The notes: generated by a model from the sequence alone, not told the origin. 64,000 nt of DNA from DASQUK01 sp963756425 (GCA_963756425.1 CAVWNW010000004.1:124001-188000); one strand, 5' to 3'; numbered from the stretch's first letter, positions 51,649 to 60,370 are shown. Numbers and translations are program-made.

Positions 51649-52852
51649 TCATTCTCTGAGTGGGAGGGGTGGGCGGAGGGCGGGTGGGTCGCTGGTGTGG
51701 GTGCGGCCGTGGGGGTCGGTGATCTCGAGGGTGGCATCGGGAAGGAGTTTGGCGTGCCAGCCGGGGCTGTGGAGGAGGTGGTGGTGCCGGCTGCAGACGA
51801 GCACGAGGTTGTGGAGGGCGGTGGGGCCGCCGTGGGTGATCCATTGGATGTGGTGGGCTTCGGTCCAGTCGGGGGGCCGGTCGCAGCCGGGGAAGCGGCA
51901 GTGGCGGTCGCGGATGACGAGGGCGTTGTAGAGGTTGGCGGGGACGGTGCGGGTGGTGGTCCCGTAGTCGAGGATGCTCGAGCGGCCGTGGGTGATGACC
52001 CGGTGGACGCCGGCGTCGCAGAACAGCCGTTGCACGGTGGTGCCGTCGAGGATCGATCCGTCGACCAGTCGGCCTCGGCCCTGGCGTTGGAGGTCGTCGA
52101 GGGTGGCGACGACGTTGAGGTGGGGGCGGTGGCGGCCGCCGCGGCGGGTCTGTTGGTGATCGAGAAACCGGCGGCAGATGTCGACCAGGGCGTCGCCGCG
52201 TCGTTGGGCGGGGCTGCGGGCGGGTTCGCCGTCGACGTCGCGGGTGGCGGCGAGGCGGAGGGCGGTGGCGATGACGGCGCCGCCCTCGGGGTCGAAGCTG
52301 CCGGACAGTTCGCGGCGGCCGTCGAGGATGCGGGACAGGTGCAGCGACCGTTCCGGCTGCGGCTTGTCGGGGTCGTCGCCCACCACGGCGTGCGGCGCGC
52401 CGCGCCCAGTCCTGCATGGCAATTGCAGTGTCACCGGCCGATAACTGGGCGAGCTCGGGGACCAGCTCGGCCTCGTGGGCGGCGAACAGGCCGACGGTGC
52501 GGTCCTTGAGGTTGGCGACGATCGCCTGGACCTGCCCAGCTGACAGGACCCCGTCCCGGTAGGCGCCGGCGGTGACCGGCAGCGCCCGTAGTCGGCGGGC
52601 GGTGCGGGCACAGCCGGCGGCCTGACGACCGGCCTGGCGGGTGTGGTGGCGGAGCCAGGCGGTCATGGAGGTGGCGCCGTCGTTGCGCCACTGCTCGGCG
52701 GCGTCGTGCTCGCCAACGGCGGCAAGGAGTTTGGCATTGAGCCGATCAGCCAGCGCGAACGCCTCAGCTAACACGGTCCCGTCGGTGGGCAGGTCGAGGG
52801 CGTCGATCGCGTCGGCGAGCGGCTCGAGGATGCTGCTGACCTGCTCTGACAT
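51649..52852 (-). pseudogene. DUF222-HNH endonuclease (13E12-repeat family), frameshifted
   Basis: From ATG 52852 the frame gives LEPLADAIDALDLPTDGTVL, then WLRHHTRQAGRQAAGCART and ETELVPELAQ-like DUF222 helices (AAHEAELVPELAQLSAGD), to MQDWARRA. One base too many near 52395 breaks the frame; in the next frame the gene continues VVGDDPDKPQPERSLHLSR and ends with the HNH motif RDRHCRFPGCDRPPDWTEAH, HIQWITHGGPTALHNLVLV and CSRHHHLLH. Corrected length is about 400 residues. These repeated actinobacterial genes behave like mobile nuclease genes of unknown role. Confidence 0.8.
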
Positions 52853-52859
52853 GACCAAT

Positions 52860-52888
52860 AGCGTACTAGTGTTCGCATAAGAAGTCAA
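52860..52888 (-). promoter_or_regulatory. sigma-70-type promoter, leaderless HNH transcript
   Basis: On the minus strand TTGACT (52888-52883) and TACGCT (52865-52860) are 17 nt apart, close to consensus. Seven nucleotides separate the -10 from ATG 52852, so transcription should begin at the start codon. The surrounding DNA is unusually AT-rich for this window. Confidence 0.6.
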
Positions 52889-52960
52889 ATCGAATCGGAT
52901 AAATAACTGTCCAAGAATTCACCAAATAACCAGCGGCCCCAGCCACGGCTCTGCCCTTGC

Positions 52961-52986
52961 GGAAGCGACGCCCCGACGTCGCTTCC
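52961..52986. terminator. perfect 10-bp stem-loop in the 245-bp gap before the PadR operon
   Basis: GGAAGCGACG and CGTCGCTTCC flank a 6-nt loop. It lies downstream of the membrane-protein gene at 53098 (minus strand), so it could end that transcript. A second inverted repeat, GTCAAGGCC ... GGCCTTGAC, lies close by at about 53019-53058. No gene is seen in 52889-53097. Confidence 0.5.
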
Positions 52987-53047
52987 TGATCGCCCCCTCC
53001 CACGACACGGGGCCGGGGTCAAGGCCGGCCGCAGGCCGCCCGAAGGG

Positions 53048-53080
53048 CTTGGCCTTGACGCCGGCACCGGGCCGTGGCAC
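53048..53080. repeat. short dispersed repeat, first copy (second at 54524-54556)
   Basis: CTTGGCCTTGACGCCGGC here and CTTGGCTTGACGCCGGC at 54524, each followed by a CCGTGGC block, bracket the padR-membrane protein module. Both copies pair with an upstream GTCAAG to form an inverted repeat. In the second copy this GTCAAG provides the -35 box of padR. Confidence 0.45.
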
Positions 53081-53097
53081 ACCAGCGCACCACACGC

Positions 53098-54135
53098 CTA
53101 CCCAGCCGAAGGACTGACCGTTTCAGCCGGCGGGCCGGAGTAGCGACGGGGTGGCGCGGCGGCGAGCCGGGCGCCGGCGGCCGCACCGAGCACGGGCCAG
53201 GGCAGCCAGTGCGGGAGGCCCCAGGTCAGCGTCGTCGCCTTCAGCGCGTCGAGCGCGCCCCCGGCGGCGGTGAGGGGCGTGGACGGGGCATCGCCGTCGA
53301 GTAGGAACACGCCTGCCTCGCGGGCCCACAGCGCGCCCTCGGGGATGGCGGCGGCGAGAACGCCAACGAGGATCCCGGCGAGCGCCGCCACGGCGTGCTC
53401 GAGGCCGGTGCGCATCGAGCGTCCGGTCCACGCGGCGACGAGTCCCACGAGGAGCAGCGTGATCTGCGGTGGGCCGTAGATCACGCCCCAGAGGCTGCCC
53501 GCCCGGCTGCCGTCAAGCGAGGCTCGTGACGTGGCGACGGTCAGGGCCGCGAACAGCGCCGCGCAGGCGGCGGCGACGATCCACGGAGACCGTCCCCAGC
53601 CGCGGCGCAGCGCGGTCAGGGCGCAGCCCGCGGCGAACCGGAGCCGTTCGCGCCGCGAGGCGGTGATGCTCGCGAGCTCGGCCCGCATGGCGGCACCCCA
53701 CTCGTCCCGGCGTCCGCGTCGGCCGCCCGTGGCGAGCGCGAGCAGGCGGGCGGGGGCGTCGGCCCCGACGGCGGTGCGCACGGTGGCCACGACGGCCGTC
53801 GCGGCGGCAAGCGCGTGCGGCCAGCCGAAGATGAAGGCACCGACGAGCACCTCGGCCGGTGGGATCGCCGGGTCGTTGGCGGCGACGAGCCCGGCCCGGA
53901 TCACCAGTACCCAGGCCCCGAGGGCGACGACGGCGGCTGCCGCCGCGACCCATGCAGTCCGCCGGGCGCCGCGCGTGGCCGAAATGATTTTGTCCCGGTG
54001 TCGGAAGATCGCCAGCACGGCCAGGCCGAACGGCGCCGTGAGGATCGCCAACAGGAGCGGCCAGTTACGGGCGATCCAGTTCCAGGTCGCGCCCGGGCCG
54101 GGGAGTGCCGGCGTCGGCGTGGCGCCGGGGCTCAT
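53098..54135 (-). CDS. integral membrane protein controlled by PadR regulator
   Basis: 345 residues from ATG 54135, which overlaps the PadR stop as ATGA. Eight or so hydrophobic segments: NWPLLLAILTAPFGLAVLAI, AWVAAAAAVVALGAWVLVIR and others. A cytoplasmic stretch EWGAAMRAELASITASRRER lies in the middle; similar M-R-A-E-L segments occur in other membrane proteins paired with PadR genes. Function unknown; by analogy to PadR-linked membrane proteins it may act in stress or transport. Confidence 0.7.
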   Translation of the reverse strand: MSPGATPTPALPGPGATWNWIARNWPLLLAILTAPFGLAVLAIFRHRDKIISATRGARRTAWVAAAAAVVALGAWVLVIRAGLVAANDPAIPPAEVLVGAFIFGWPHALAAATAVVATVRTAVGADAPARLLALATGGRRGRRDEWGAAMRAELASITASRRERLRFAAGCALTALRRGWGRSPWIVAAACAALFAALTVATSRASLDGSRAGSLWGVIYGPPQITLLLVGLVAAWTGRSMRTGLEHAVAALAGILVGVLAAAIPEGALWAREAGVFLLDGDAPSTPLTAAGGALDALKATTLTWGLPHWLPWPVLGAAAGARLAAAPPRRYSGPPAETVSPSAG

Positions 54136-54482
54136 GCCTGTGCCCCTGCGACCGCTCCGCTGCCAGGAGCCGGGCGCCCGGCGACCCGCGACCGGCGGGA
54201 GGTGCGCTGCGCTCCGGCGCGGCGCAGCTCGCGCTCCTGCGCGGCTCCGGCGGCCGACAGTCGGTAGAGGTGGCGGGGCGGGCGGCCCTGCGGCACGTCC
54301 TGCTCCCACGCGGTCTCGACGTACCCGCGTTCGGCGAGCCGGATGAGGATCGGGTAGACGGTGCCGGCCTTCAGGCCCAGCCCGCGGCACAGGTCGTAGC
54401 CGTGGCTCCAGTCCGAGGCCTTCGCCGCCAGCGCATCGAGGACAGCGACCGTCTGCGGTGAGGGGCGGCGCACTCTGGTCAT
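54132..54482 (-). CDS. PadR family transcriptional regulator
   Basis: 116 residues from ATG 54482 (a GTG at 54494 is in frame). TVAVLDALAAKASDWSHGYD and LGLKAGTVYPILIRLAERGY form the winged helix with the recognition helix, and GRPPRHLYRLSAAGAAQERE the wing and dimer helix. The C-terminal ~30 residues are basic and lack the usual second dimerisation helices, so it is the short PadR class. It likely represses itself and the coupled membrane protein through the palindrome in its promoter. Confidence 0.88.
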   Translation of the reverse strand: MTRVRRPSPQTVAVLDALAAKASDWSHGYDLCRGLGLKAGTVYPILIRLAERGYVETAWEQDVPQGRPPRHLYRLSAAGAAQERELRRAGAQRTSRRSRVAGRPAPGSGAVAGAQA

Positions 54483-54490
54483 GGGCCGAA

Positions 54491-54518
54491 ACACTATCTA
54501 GATAGAGTTACCTGTCAA
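54491..54518 (-). promoter_or_regulatory. padR promoter with palindromic operator
   Basis: On the minus strand TTGACA (54518-54513) and TAGTGT (54496-54491) are 16 nt apart, and the -10 lies 8 nt before ATG 54482. The spacer and -10 carry the perfect palindrome CTATCTAGATAG (54494-54505), a typical PadR-type operator core. Binding there would block polymerase, giving autorepression. Confidence 0.6.
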
Positions 54519-54619
54519 GCGGACTTGGCTTGACGCCGGCTCCCTGCCGTGGCTCGACCGACGTGCCACCGGCGGGCGCCAGGCGCAAGCGGCCGAGGTC
54601 ACCGCCGTACCATGACCGC

Positions 54620-55780
54620 GTGCACGTGGAGTTCACCGACGAGCAGCGGGCGCTGCGGAAGCTGGTGCGCGACTTCGCCGACGCGGAGATCGCGCCTCAC
54701 GCCGAGGCCTGGGATGCCAGCCACACCTTCCCCGTCGACGTGGTCCGCCAGATGGGCGAGCTGGGGCTCTTCGGCATCCCGTTCCCCGAGGAATACGGCG
54801 GTGGCGGCGCCGATCTGACGACGCTCTGCATCGCGATCGAGGAGCTGGCCCGGGTCGACCAGTCCCTGGCCATCACGCTCGAGGCCGGCGTCGGGCTGGG
54901 TGCCAACCCCATCTACCGGTTCGGCACCGAGCAGCAGCGCCAGCAGTGGCTACCCGACCTGTGCGCCGGGCGGGCCCTCGGGGGCTTCGGGTTGACCGAG
55001 CCGGAGGCCGGCAGCGACGCCGGCGCCACCCGCACGACGGCGGTGCTCGACGAGGCCTGCGGCGAGTGGGTCGTCAACGGCGCCAAGGCCTTCATCACCA
55101 ACTCCGGGACCGACATCACCTCGCTGGTCACGATCACGGCCCGCACCGGCGGCGACGGAGCGGGCGCCCCGGAGATCTCGTGCATCATCGTCCCGGCCGG
55201 CACGCCCGGGTTCGGCGTCGACCCGCCCTACCGCAAGATGGGGTGGCACGCCTCCGACACCCACGGGCTGACGTTCAGCGACTGCCGCGTGCCCGCCGGC
55301 AACCTGCTGGGAGAGCGCGGCCGCGGCTTCGCCGGGTTCCTGCACATCCTCGACGAGGGCCGCATCGCCATCGCCGCACTGGCCGTGGGGGTCATCCGCT
55401 GCTGCCTGGAGCAGTCGGTCGCCTACGCCAACGAGCGCCAGGCCTTCGGGCGCGCCATCGGCGCGAACCAGGCCGTGGCGTTCGCGTGCTCCGACATGGC
55501 CGTCATGGCCGAGACCGCGAGCCTGCTCGTCTACCAGGCGGCGTGGCTGCGGGACAGCGGCAGGCCATACAAGCGCGCGGCGGCAATGGCGAAGCTGCAT
55601 GCCACCGAAGCGGCGGTGACGGCCACCCGCATGGCCACCCAGGTGTTCGGCGGCTACGGCTTCATGGACGAGACGCTGGTGGCCAGGCAGTACCGCGACG
55701 CCAAGATCCTCGAGATCGGAGAGGGCACGAGCGAGATCCAGCGCCTGGTCATCGCCCGCGAGCTGGGCCTGCCGACCTGA
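54620..55780 (+). CDS. acyl-CoA dehydrogenase
   Basis: 386 residues from GTG 54620. FTDEQRALRKLVRDFADAEI opens the N-terminal helical domain; LGGFGLTEPEAGSDAGATRT is the FAD/acyl signature; YRKMGWHASDTHGLTFSDCR the beta-domain block; and the C-terminal ILEIGEGTSEIQRLVIAREL holds the catalytic-base glutamate of the short-chain (Glu near 368) type. It oxidises acyl-CoA thioesters at alpha-beta, passing electrons to ETF. Chain length is not evident. It stands alone between the PadR module and the rml genes. Confidence 0.92.
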   Translation: MHVEFTDEQRALRKLVRDFADAEIAPHAEAWDASHTFPVDVVRQMGELGLFGIPFPEEYGGGGADLTTLCIAIEELARVDQSLAITLEAGVGLGANPIYRFGTEQQRQQWLPDLCAGRALGGFGLTEPEAGSDAGATRTTAVLDEACGEWVVNGAKAFITNSGTDITSLVTITARTGGDGAGAPEISCIIVPAGTPGFGVDPPYRKMGWHASDTHGLTFSDCRVPAGNLLGERGRGFAGFLHILDEGRIAIAALAVGVIRCCLEQSVAYANERQAFGRAIGANQAVAFACSDMAVMAETASLLVYQAAWLRDSGRPYKRAAAMAKLHATEAAVTATRMATQVFGGYGFMDETLVARQYRDAKILEIGEGTSEIQRLVIARELGLPT

Positions 55781-55838
55781 TCACTACGTCGTCGTCGCCT
55801 GTGCCCGGCGCCGGCCATCCTGCAAGAATGGCTCTTCC

Positions 55839-56948
55839 GTGAAAGGTCTCATTCTTGCGGGCGGGGCGGGGACCCGTCTGCGGCCCATCACCCACACGAG
55901 CGCCAAGCAGCTCGTCCCGATCGCCAACAAGCCGATCCTGTTCTACGGCATCGAGGACATGGTCGAGGCCGGCATCAAGGAGATCGGCATCATCGTGGGC
56001 TCCACCGGCGACGACGTCATCGCTGCGGTCGGCGACGGCTCGCGCTGGGGCGTCGACATCACGTACGTCCCGCAGGAGGCGCCGCTGGGGCTGGCCCACT
56101 GCGTGCTGATCGGGCGCGACTTCCTCGGCGACGACGACTTCGTCATGTACCTCGGCGACAACATGCTCCAGCAGGGCCTGGCCGGGTTCACCGACCGCTT
56201 CGAGCGGGCCCGTACCGATGCCGCCACCCTGCGCCTCGGCGACGAGGTGTCCGCGGTGCCGGCGGCGCAGATCCTCCTGGCGAGGGTCGACGACCCTCGC
56301 CAGTTCGGCGTCGCCGAGCTGACGGACGACGGCGACGTCGTGCGGCTCGTCGAGAAGCCGGCCGACCCGCCCTCAGACCTGGCGCTGGTCGGCGTCTACC
56401 TGTTCGACCACCACGTCCACGACGCCGTCGCTGCCATCGAGCCGTCGTGGCGGGGCGAGCTCGAGATCACCGACGCCATCCAGTGGCTGATCGATCACGG
56501 GCACCGCGTCAACCACGAGGTGCTTGACGGCTGGTGGATCGACACCGGCAAGAAGGACCCGCTGCTGGCGTGCAATCGCCTGGTGCTCGAGAGCCTGCAA
56601 GCGCGGATCGAGGGATCTGTCGACGCCACCTCGGCCATCGAGGGCAGGGTCATCATCGAGCGCGGCGCCGAGATCGTGAACAGCCGGGTGCTGGGACCCG
56701 CCATCATCGGCGAGGGCACGCGGATCGAGAACAGCTATGTCGGGCCGTTCACGTCGGTCGCCTCCGACTGTGTGATCGTCGATTCGGAGTTGGAACACTC
56801 CGTCGTCCTCACCCGGAGCCGCATCGTCGACGTCCCCCGGCTCACCGACAGCCTCATCGGGCGCGAGGTCGAGCTGACCCGCTCGACGCGCCGGCCCCGA
56901 GCGCTGCGGCTCATGCTCGGCGACAATTCGGCCGTCGAGCTGCACTGA
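55839..56948 (+). CDS. rmlA: glucose-1-phosphate thymidylyltransferase, long form
   Basis: 369 residues from a GTG. MKGLILAGGAGTRLRPITHT carries the pyrophosphorylase G-x-G-T-R loop, LVPIANKPILFYGIEDMVEA and VMYLGDNMLQQGL the sugar-phosphate and metal sites. After residue ~250 hexapeptide-like turns follow (EGRVIIERGAEIVNSRVLGP), marking the long G1P-TT form that carries a left-handed beta-helix tail. It makes dTDP-glucose from dTTP and glucose-1-phosphate, step 1 of dTDP-L-rhamnose synthesis. First gene of the rmlACBD cluster. Confidence 0.92.
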   Translation: MKGLILAGGAGTRLRPITHTSAKQLVPIANKPILFYGIEDMVEAGIKEIGIIVGSTGDDVIAAVGDGSRWGVDITYVPQEAPLGLAHCVLIGRDFLGDDDFVMYLGDNMLQQGLAGFTDRFERARTDAATLRLGDEVSAVPAAQILLARVDDPRQFGVAELTDDGDVVRLVEKPADPPSDLALVGVYLFDHHVHDAVAAIEPSWRGELEITDAIQWLIDHGHRVNHEVLDGWWIDTGKKDPLLACNRLVLESLQARIEGSVDATSAIEGRVIIERGAEIVNSRVLGPAIIGEGTRIENSYVGPFTSVASDCVIVDSELEHSVVLTRSRIVDVPRLTDSLIGREVELTRSTRRPRALRLMLGDNSAVELH

Positions 56949-56968
56949 TCGAGGCGCGAAGGAGCCAC

Positions 56969-57547
56969 GTGGCACGCATCCGGCAGTCCGACGTCATCGA
57001 GGGTGTCGTGCTCGTGGAGCCGGACATCCACGGCGACGAGCGGGGCATCTTCATCGAGACCTACCGGCGCCAGTGGTTCCCCGCGGGGCGGGAGATGATC
57101 CAGGCCAATCGTGGCGACCGCCGCGCCCGCGCCGTGGTGGGGCTGCACTATCACCTCCATCAGGCGGACTACTGGTACGTGCCGTACGGGCGGTGCCGCG
57201 TCGTGCTGCACGACCTGCGGGTCGGCTCGCCCACCGACGGGAAGACCCTGGTGGTCGATCTCGGCAGCGCGCCGGGAACGCCCGGCGTCGACCACGACCA
57301 CCGCGGCGTCTACATCCCGCCCGGCGTGGCCCACGGCTTCGCGGCGCTCACCGACATGACGATCACCTACCTGGTCGACGGCTACTACAACCCGGCCGAC
57401 GAGCTGGGCGTGGCATGGGATGACCCGGAGGTGGGAGCCGACTGGGGCGTGTCCGAGCCGGTGCTGTCGGCCCGCGACCAGGCCAATCCCCGGCGGGCCG
57501 AGCTGCCCGCCGACCGCCGCCCCCACGCGGCGCTGCGGACGGGCTGA
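56969..57547 (+). CDS. rmlC: dTDP-4-dehydrorhamnose 3,5-epimerase family protein
   Basis: 192 residues from GTG 56969 with AAGGAG 5 nt upstream; the frame is open far upstream inside rmlA, which should be ignored. VVLVEPDIHGDERGIFIETY, RAVVGLHYHLHQADYWYVPY and GVYIPPGVAHGFAALTD are the cupin blocks of RmlC. In the RmlC motif LRGLHYQ the first residues here read VVGLHYH, so the active-site His is kept but the Gln is His. The family fold is certain; the exact reaction is supported by position between rmlA and rmlB. Confidence 0.85.
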   Translation: MARIRQSDVIEGVVLVEPDIHGDERGIFIETYRRQWFPAGREMIQANRGDRRARAVVGLHYHLHQADYWYVPYGRCRVVLHDLRVGSPTDGKTLVVDLGSAPGTPGVDHDHRGVYIPPGVAHGFAALTDMTITYLVDGYYNPADELGVAWDDPEVGADWGVSEPVLSARDQANPRRAELPADRRPHAALRTG

Positions 57548-57567
57548 GTGCGGGAGACCGAGATCGC

Positions 57568-58536
57568 ATGAGGCAGTTCGTCACCGGCGGGGCGGGGTTC
57601 ATCGGCTCCAACTACGTCCGCTGGGTCCTGACCAACACCGACGACGAGGTCACCGTCTACGACGCCCTCACGTATGCCGGCAACCTGTCGACGCTGCGCG
57701 ACGTCGACGACGATCCCCGCTACGGCTTCGTCAAGGGCAACATCTGTGACCCGGGCACGCTCGAGGAGGCCATGGCCGGCCACGACGCCGTGGTTCACTT
57801 CGCCGCCGAGAGCCACGTCGACCGGTCGATCGCCGGACCCGACGACTTCGTCAACACCAACTGCTTCGGCACCAACGTGGTGATGGACACGGCGCGCCGC
57901 CTGGAGATCCCCCGCGTGATCCACATCGGGACCGACGAGGTCTACGGATCGGTGGAGGAGGGTTCGTCGCTGGAGACCGATCCGCTCGAACCCCGGTCGC
58001 CATACTCGGCGTCGAAGGCGGGGTCGGACCTGATCGCGCTGTCCTATCACCACACGTACGGGCTGCCCGTGACCGTGACCCGGTGCACCAACAACTTCGG
58101 GCCCTACCAGTTCCCGGAGAAGGCCATCCCCCTGTTCGTGACCAACCTGATGGACGGCAAGCCGCTCCCGCTGTACGGCGACGGCCTCAACCAGCGCGAC
58201 TGGCTCTACGTCGACGACCACTGCGCGGGCGTGGCGCTGGTCCTGGCGAAGGGGACAGTGGGCGACGTGTACAACATCGGTGCCGGCAACGAGACCCCTA
58301 ACCGGGTGTTGGTCGACAAGCTGCTGGCGCTGTTCGGCGCGGGCGAGGAAATGGTCGACTACGTCCAGGACCGTCTCGGCCACGACCGCCGCTACTCGGT
58401 CAACATCGACAAGGTGACGGCCCTGGGCTGGCGCAAGACCCGCACGCTCGACGAGGCGCTGGCCGAGACCGTCGGGTGGTACCGGGCCAACGAGTGGTGG
58501 TGGCGTCCGCTGAAGGAGCGGGCGGGCCTGTTGTGA
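57568..58536 (+). CDS. rmlB: dTDP-glucose 4,6-dehydratase
   Basis: 322 residues. MRQFVTGGAGFIGSNYVRWV binds NAD, VVHFAAESHVDRSIAGPDDF is the RmlB signature, HIGTDEVYGSVEEG carries the catalytic Thr-Asp-Glu triad, and SPYSASKAGSDLIALSYHHT the Y-x3-K pair. GADRCTNNFGPYQFPEKAIP-type block (TRCTNNFGPYQFPEKAIPLF) binds dTDP. It forms dTDP-4-keto-6-deoxyglucose. Its TGA overlaps the start of rmlD (GTGA). Confidence 0.94.
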   Translation: MRQFVTGGAGFIGSNYVRWVLTNTDDEVTVYDALTYAGNLSTLRDVDDDPRYGFVKGNICDPGTLEEAMAGHDAVVHFAAESHVDRSIAGPDDFVNTNCFGTNVVMDTARRLEIPRVIHIGTDEVYGSVEEGSSLETDPLEPRSPYSASKAGSDLIALSYHHTYGLPVTVTRCTNNFGPYQFPEKAIPLFVTNLMDGKPLPLYGDGLNQRDWLYVDDHCAGVALVLAKGTVGDVYNIGAGNETPNRVLVDKLLALFGAGEEMVDYVQDRLGHDRRYSVNIDKVTALGWRKTRTLDEALAETVGWYRANEWWWRPLKERAGLL

Positions 58537-59384
58537 AGGTCCTCCTCACCGGGGCCGGGGGCCAGCTCGGTCACGACGTGCGGCTGCACTGCGAGGCGAT
58601 GGGGGACGACGTGGTGGCCGCCACGCACGCGGCGATCGACGTCGCGCAGCGCGACGCCGTCTACCAGGCGGTCCTCTCGGTCCGACCCGACGTCGTGGTG
58701 CACGCCGGTGCCTGGACGGCGGTCGACGCCTGCGAGGGTGATCCGGAGCGCGCGTTCCGAGTGAACGCGCTCGGGACCCGCTGGGTGGCCGACGCCAGCC
58801 GCCGGGCTGGCGCGCACCTCTGCTACGTGTCGACCGATTACGTCTTCGACGGCACCAAGGCGGGGCCGTACGTCGAGTGGGACGCCACCCGCCCGCGGTC
58901 GGTCTACGGCGCCTCCAAGCTGGGCGGCGAGCACGAGGTCGCGGAGCACGCGCCGGGCGCGTGCACGGTGCGCACGTCGTGGGTGTGCGGCGAGCACGGC
59001 CACAACATGGTCAAGACCGTGATCGGCCTGGCCGATCGCCCCGAGCTGGCGTTCGTCGACGATCAGCGCGGTTCCCCCAGCTTCACCGCCGACCTGGCGG
59101 TCACCATCCGCGCCCTGGCCGCGGCGCGGCTGCCCGGGGTTTTCCACGTCACCAATCAGGGCGTGGCGAGCTGGTACGAGTTCGTGCGGGACGTCCTGAC
59201 GGCCCTGGGGCGCGATCCCGGGAAGGTGCGTCCCATCGCCACCGCCGACCTCGATCCGCCGCGCCCCGCGCCCCGGCCGGCGAACTCGGTCCTCGACAAC
59301 GCCGCGCTCCGCGCCGCCGGCTTCCCCCTGCTCCCGGACTACCGGGAGAGCTTGGGACACCTGGTGAAGCAGCTGACCGGCTGA
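58533..59384 (+). CDS. rmlD: dTDP-4-dehydrorhamnose reductase
   Basis: 283 residues from GTG 58533, overlapping the rmlB stop. VKVLLTGAGGQLGHDVRLHC binds NAD(P)H, VVHAGAWTAVDACEGDPERA is the RmlD signature, YVSTDYVFDGTKAGPYVEWD carries the catalytic Thr/Asp region, and SVYGASKLGGE the Y-x3-K pair. It completes dTDP-L-rhamnose, which in actinobacteria goes into wall linkers and surface glycans. The gene is followed by a strong hairpin. Confidence 0.93.
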   Translation: MKVLLTGAGGQLGHDVRLHCEAMGDDVVAATHAAIDVAQRDAVYQAVLSVRPDVVVHAGAWTAVDACEGDPERAFRVNALGTRWVADASRRAGAHLCYVSTDYVFDGTKAGPYVEWDATRPRSVYGASKLGGEHEVAEHAPGACTVRTSWVCGEHGHNMVKTVIGLADRPELAFVDDQRGSPSFTADLAVTIRALAAARLPGVFHVTNQGVASWYEFVRDVLTALGRDPGKVRPIATADLDPPRPAPRPANSVLDNAALRAAGFPLLPDYRESLGHLVKQLTG

Positions 59385-59393
59385 CGCCCTCTT

Positions 59394-59437
59394 CCTGCCG
59401 CGGGATCGGTGGCCCGGGCAACCAGATCCGCGGCAGG
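59394..59437. terminator. bidirectional terminator-like hairpin
   Basis: CCTGCCGCGGGATC (59394-59407) pairs with GATCCGCGGCAGG (59425-59437), 13 pairs with one bulged G, around a 17-nt loop that itself contains GGCCCGGGC. It lies between convergent rmlD and the DUF427 gene. A short TTT follows on the plus strand. Confidence 0.65.
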
Positions 59438-59459
59438 TTTCGGGGGTTCGGGGGTCGGG

Positions 59460-60311
59460 TCAGCCGAAGTCGAGAAACGGTTCGGCGTCCTGCTCCTCGG
59501 GCGTCGACCACGGCGTCACCGGCCGGCCGATGCCTTGACCGTCCAGGTCGAGGTCTGTGCGTTCGGCGAAGAAGCACACGCGGTCCCTGACGGCGGCGAC
59601 CTCGTGAAGCGGATCGGTGTAGGTCCACGCGATGTCACGGCCTGCACGCGAACCGTCGGCCAACGAGAAGTAGGACGCCTGACCCTTGTACGCACAGACC
59701 GACGTGGTCTCGCTCGGCGTCAGCAGGTCCATCCGTACGTCCTCGCGCGGCAGGTACCAGCGCGGGGGCAGGTGGGTCTCGAACACGCCGATCGGTCGGC
59801 GGCTGTCCGCCAGCGTGACACCGTTCAGGGAGACGACGACGTGCCGGCTGGCGGCCAGGACGTCGATCCGGCCGAACGGGTCGTGAGGATGCGCGATGAC
59901 CGGCTGCTCCTCCTCGATCCAGTCGAACGCCGGCCAGTCCAGGGTGACCCGTCCCCCGAGCTCCGGGTCGGTGGGACGGAACGCGACGCCCGTGAGCTCG
60001 CGGCCGCCGACCCGGAGGGTCAGCGCCTCGCCGTCGCAGGTGTGGATCGCGAAGTTCTCGGGTCCCAGGACCGGGGGCAGCGAGTCGAGGTCAGGGCCGG
60101 CAGTGGACGTGAACGGAACCAGGTCGGCGCGGATGTCGTCGGGCGGCAATGCGTAGACGGGCACGATTCGGCGCGGTTCCCAGACCAACAACGCGTCCGT
60201 CGTGTCGGCCACCGTCTCGCCGTCGACGAGGCAGCGGATCCGGCGCGTCACGGGCTCGAATCGCAGCTCCGGCAGCCGGGCCATCAGGTGTTGAGCCATG
60301 CGTACGGCCAT
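59460..60311 (-). CDS. DUF427 domain protein (two tandem domains)
   Basis: 283 residues from ATG 60311. The first unit contains VDGETVADTTDALLVWEPRR and VPVYALPPDDIRADLVPF; the second SLNGVTLADSRRPIGVFETH, WYLPREDVRMDLLTPSETT, CAYKGQASYFSLADGS and AWTYTDPLHEVAAVRDRVCF. Both units carry the V-x-E-x5-P-x-YYxP pattern of DUF427 in varied form. It is a small all-beta cytoplasmic protein family of unknown role, common in actinobacteria. It starts 60 nt after the dprE1 stop and may be its operon partner. Confidence 0.85.
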   Translation of the reverse strand: MAVRMAQHLMARLPELRFEPVTRRIRCLVDGETVADTTDALLVWEPRRIVPVYALPPDDIRADLVPFTSTAGPDLDSLPPVLGPENFAIHTCDGEALTLRVGGRELTGVAFRPTDPELGGRVTLDWPAFDWIEEEQPVIAHPHDPFGRIDVLAASRHVVVSLNGVTLADSRRPIGVFETHLPPRWYLPREDVRMDLLTPSETTSVCAYKGQASYFSLADGSRAGRDIAWTYTDPLHEVAAVRDRVCFFAERTDLDLDGQGIGRPVTPWSTPEEQDAEPFLDFG

Positions 60312-60370
60312 GGCCAGATGGTCGGCGGTTCGTCGGCCCGGGTCAACCGCGCGCCGCAGGCCGCGCCGCG

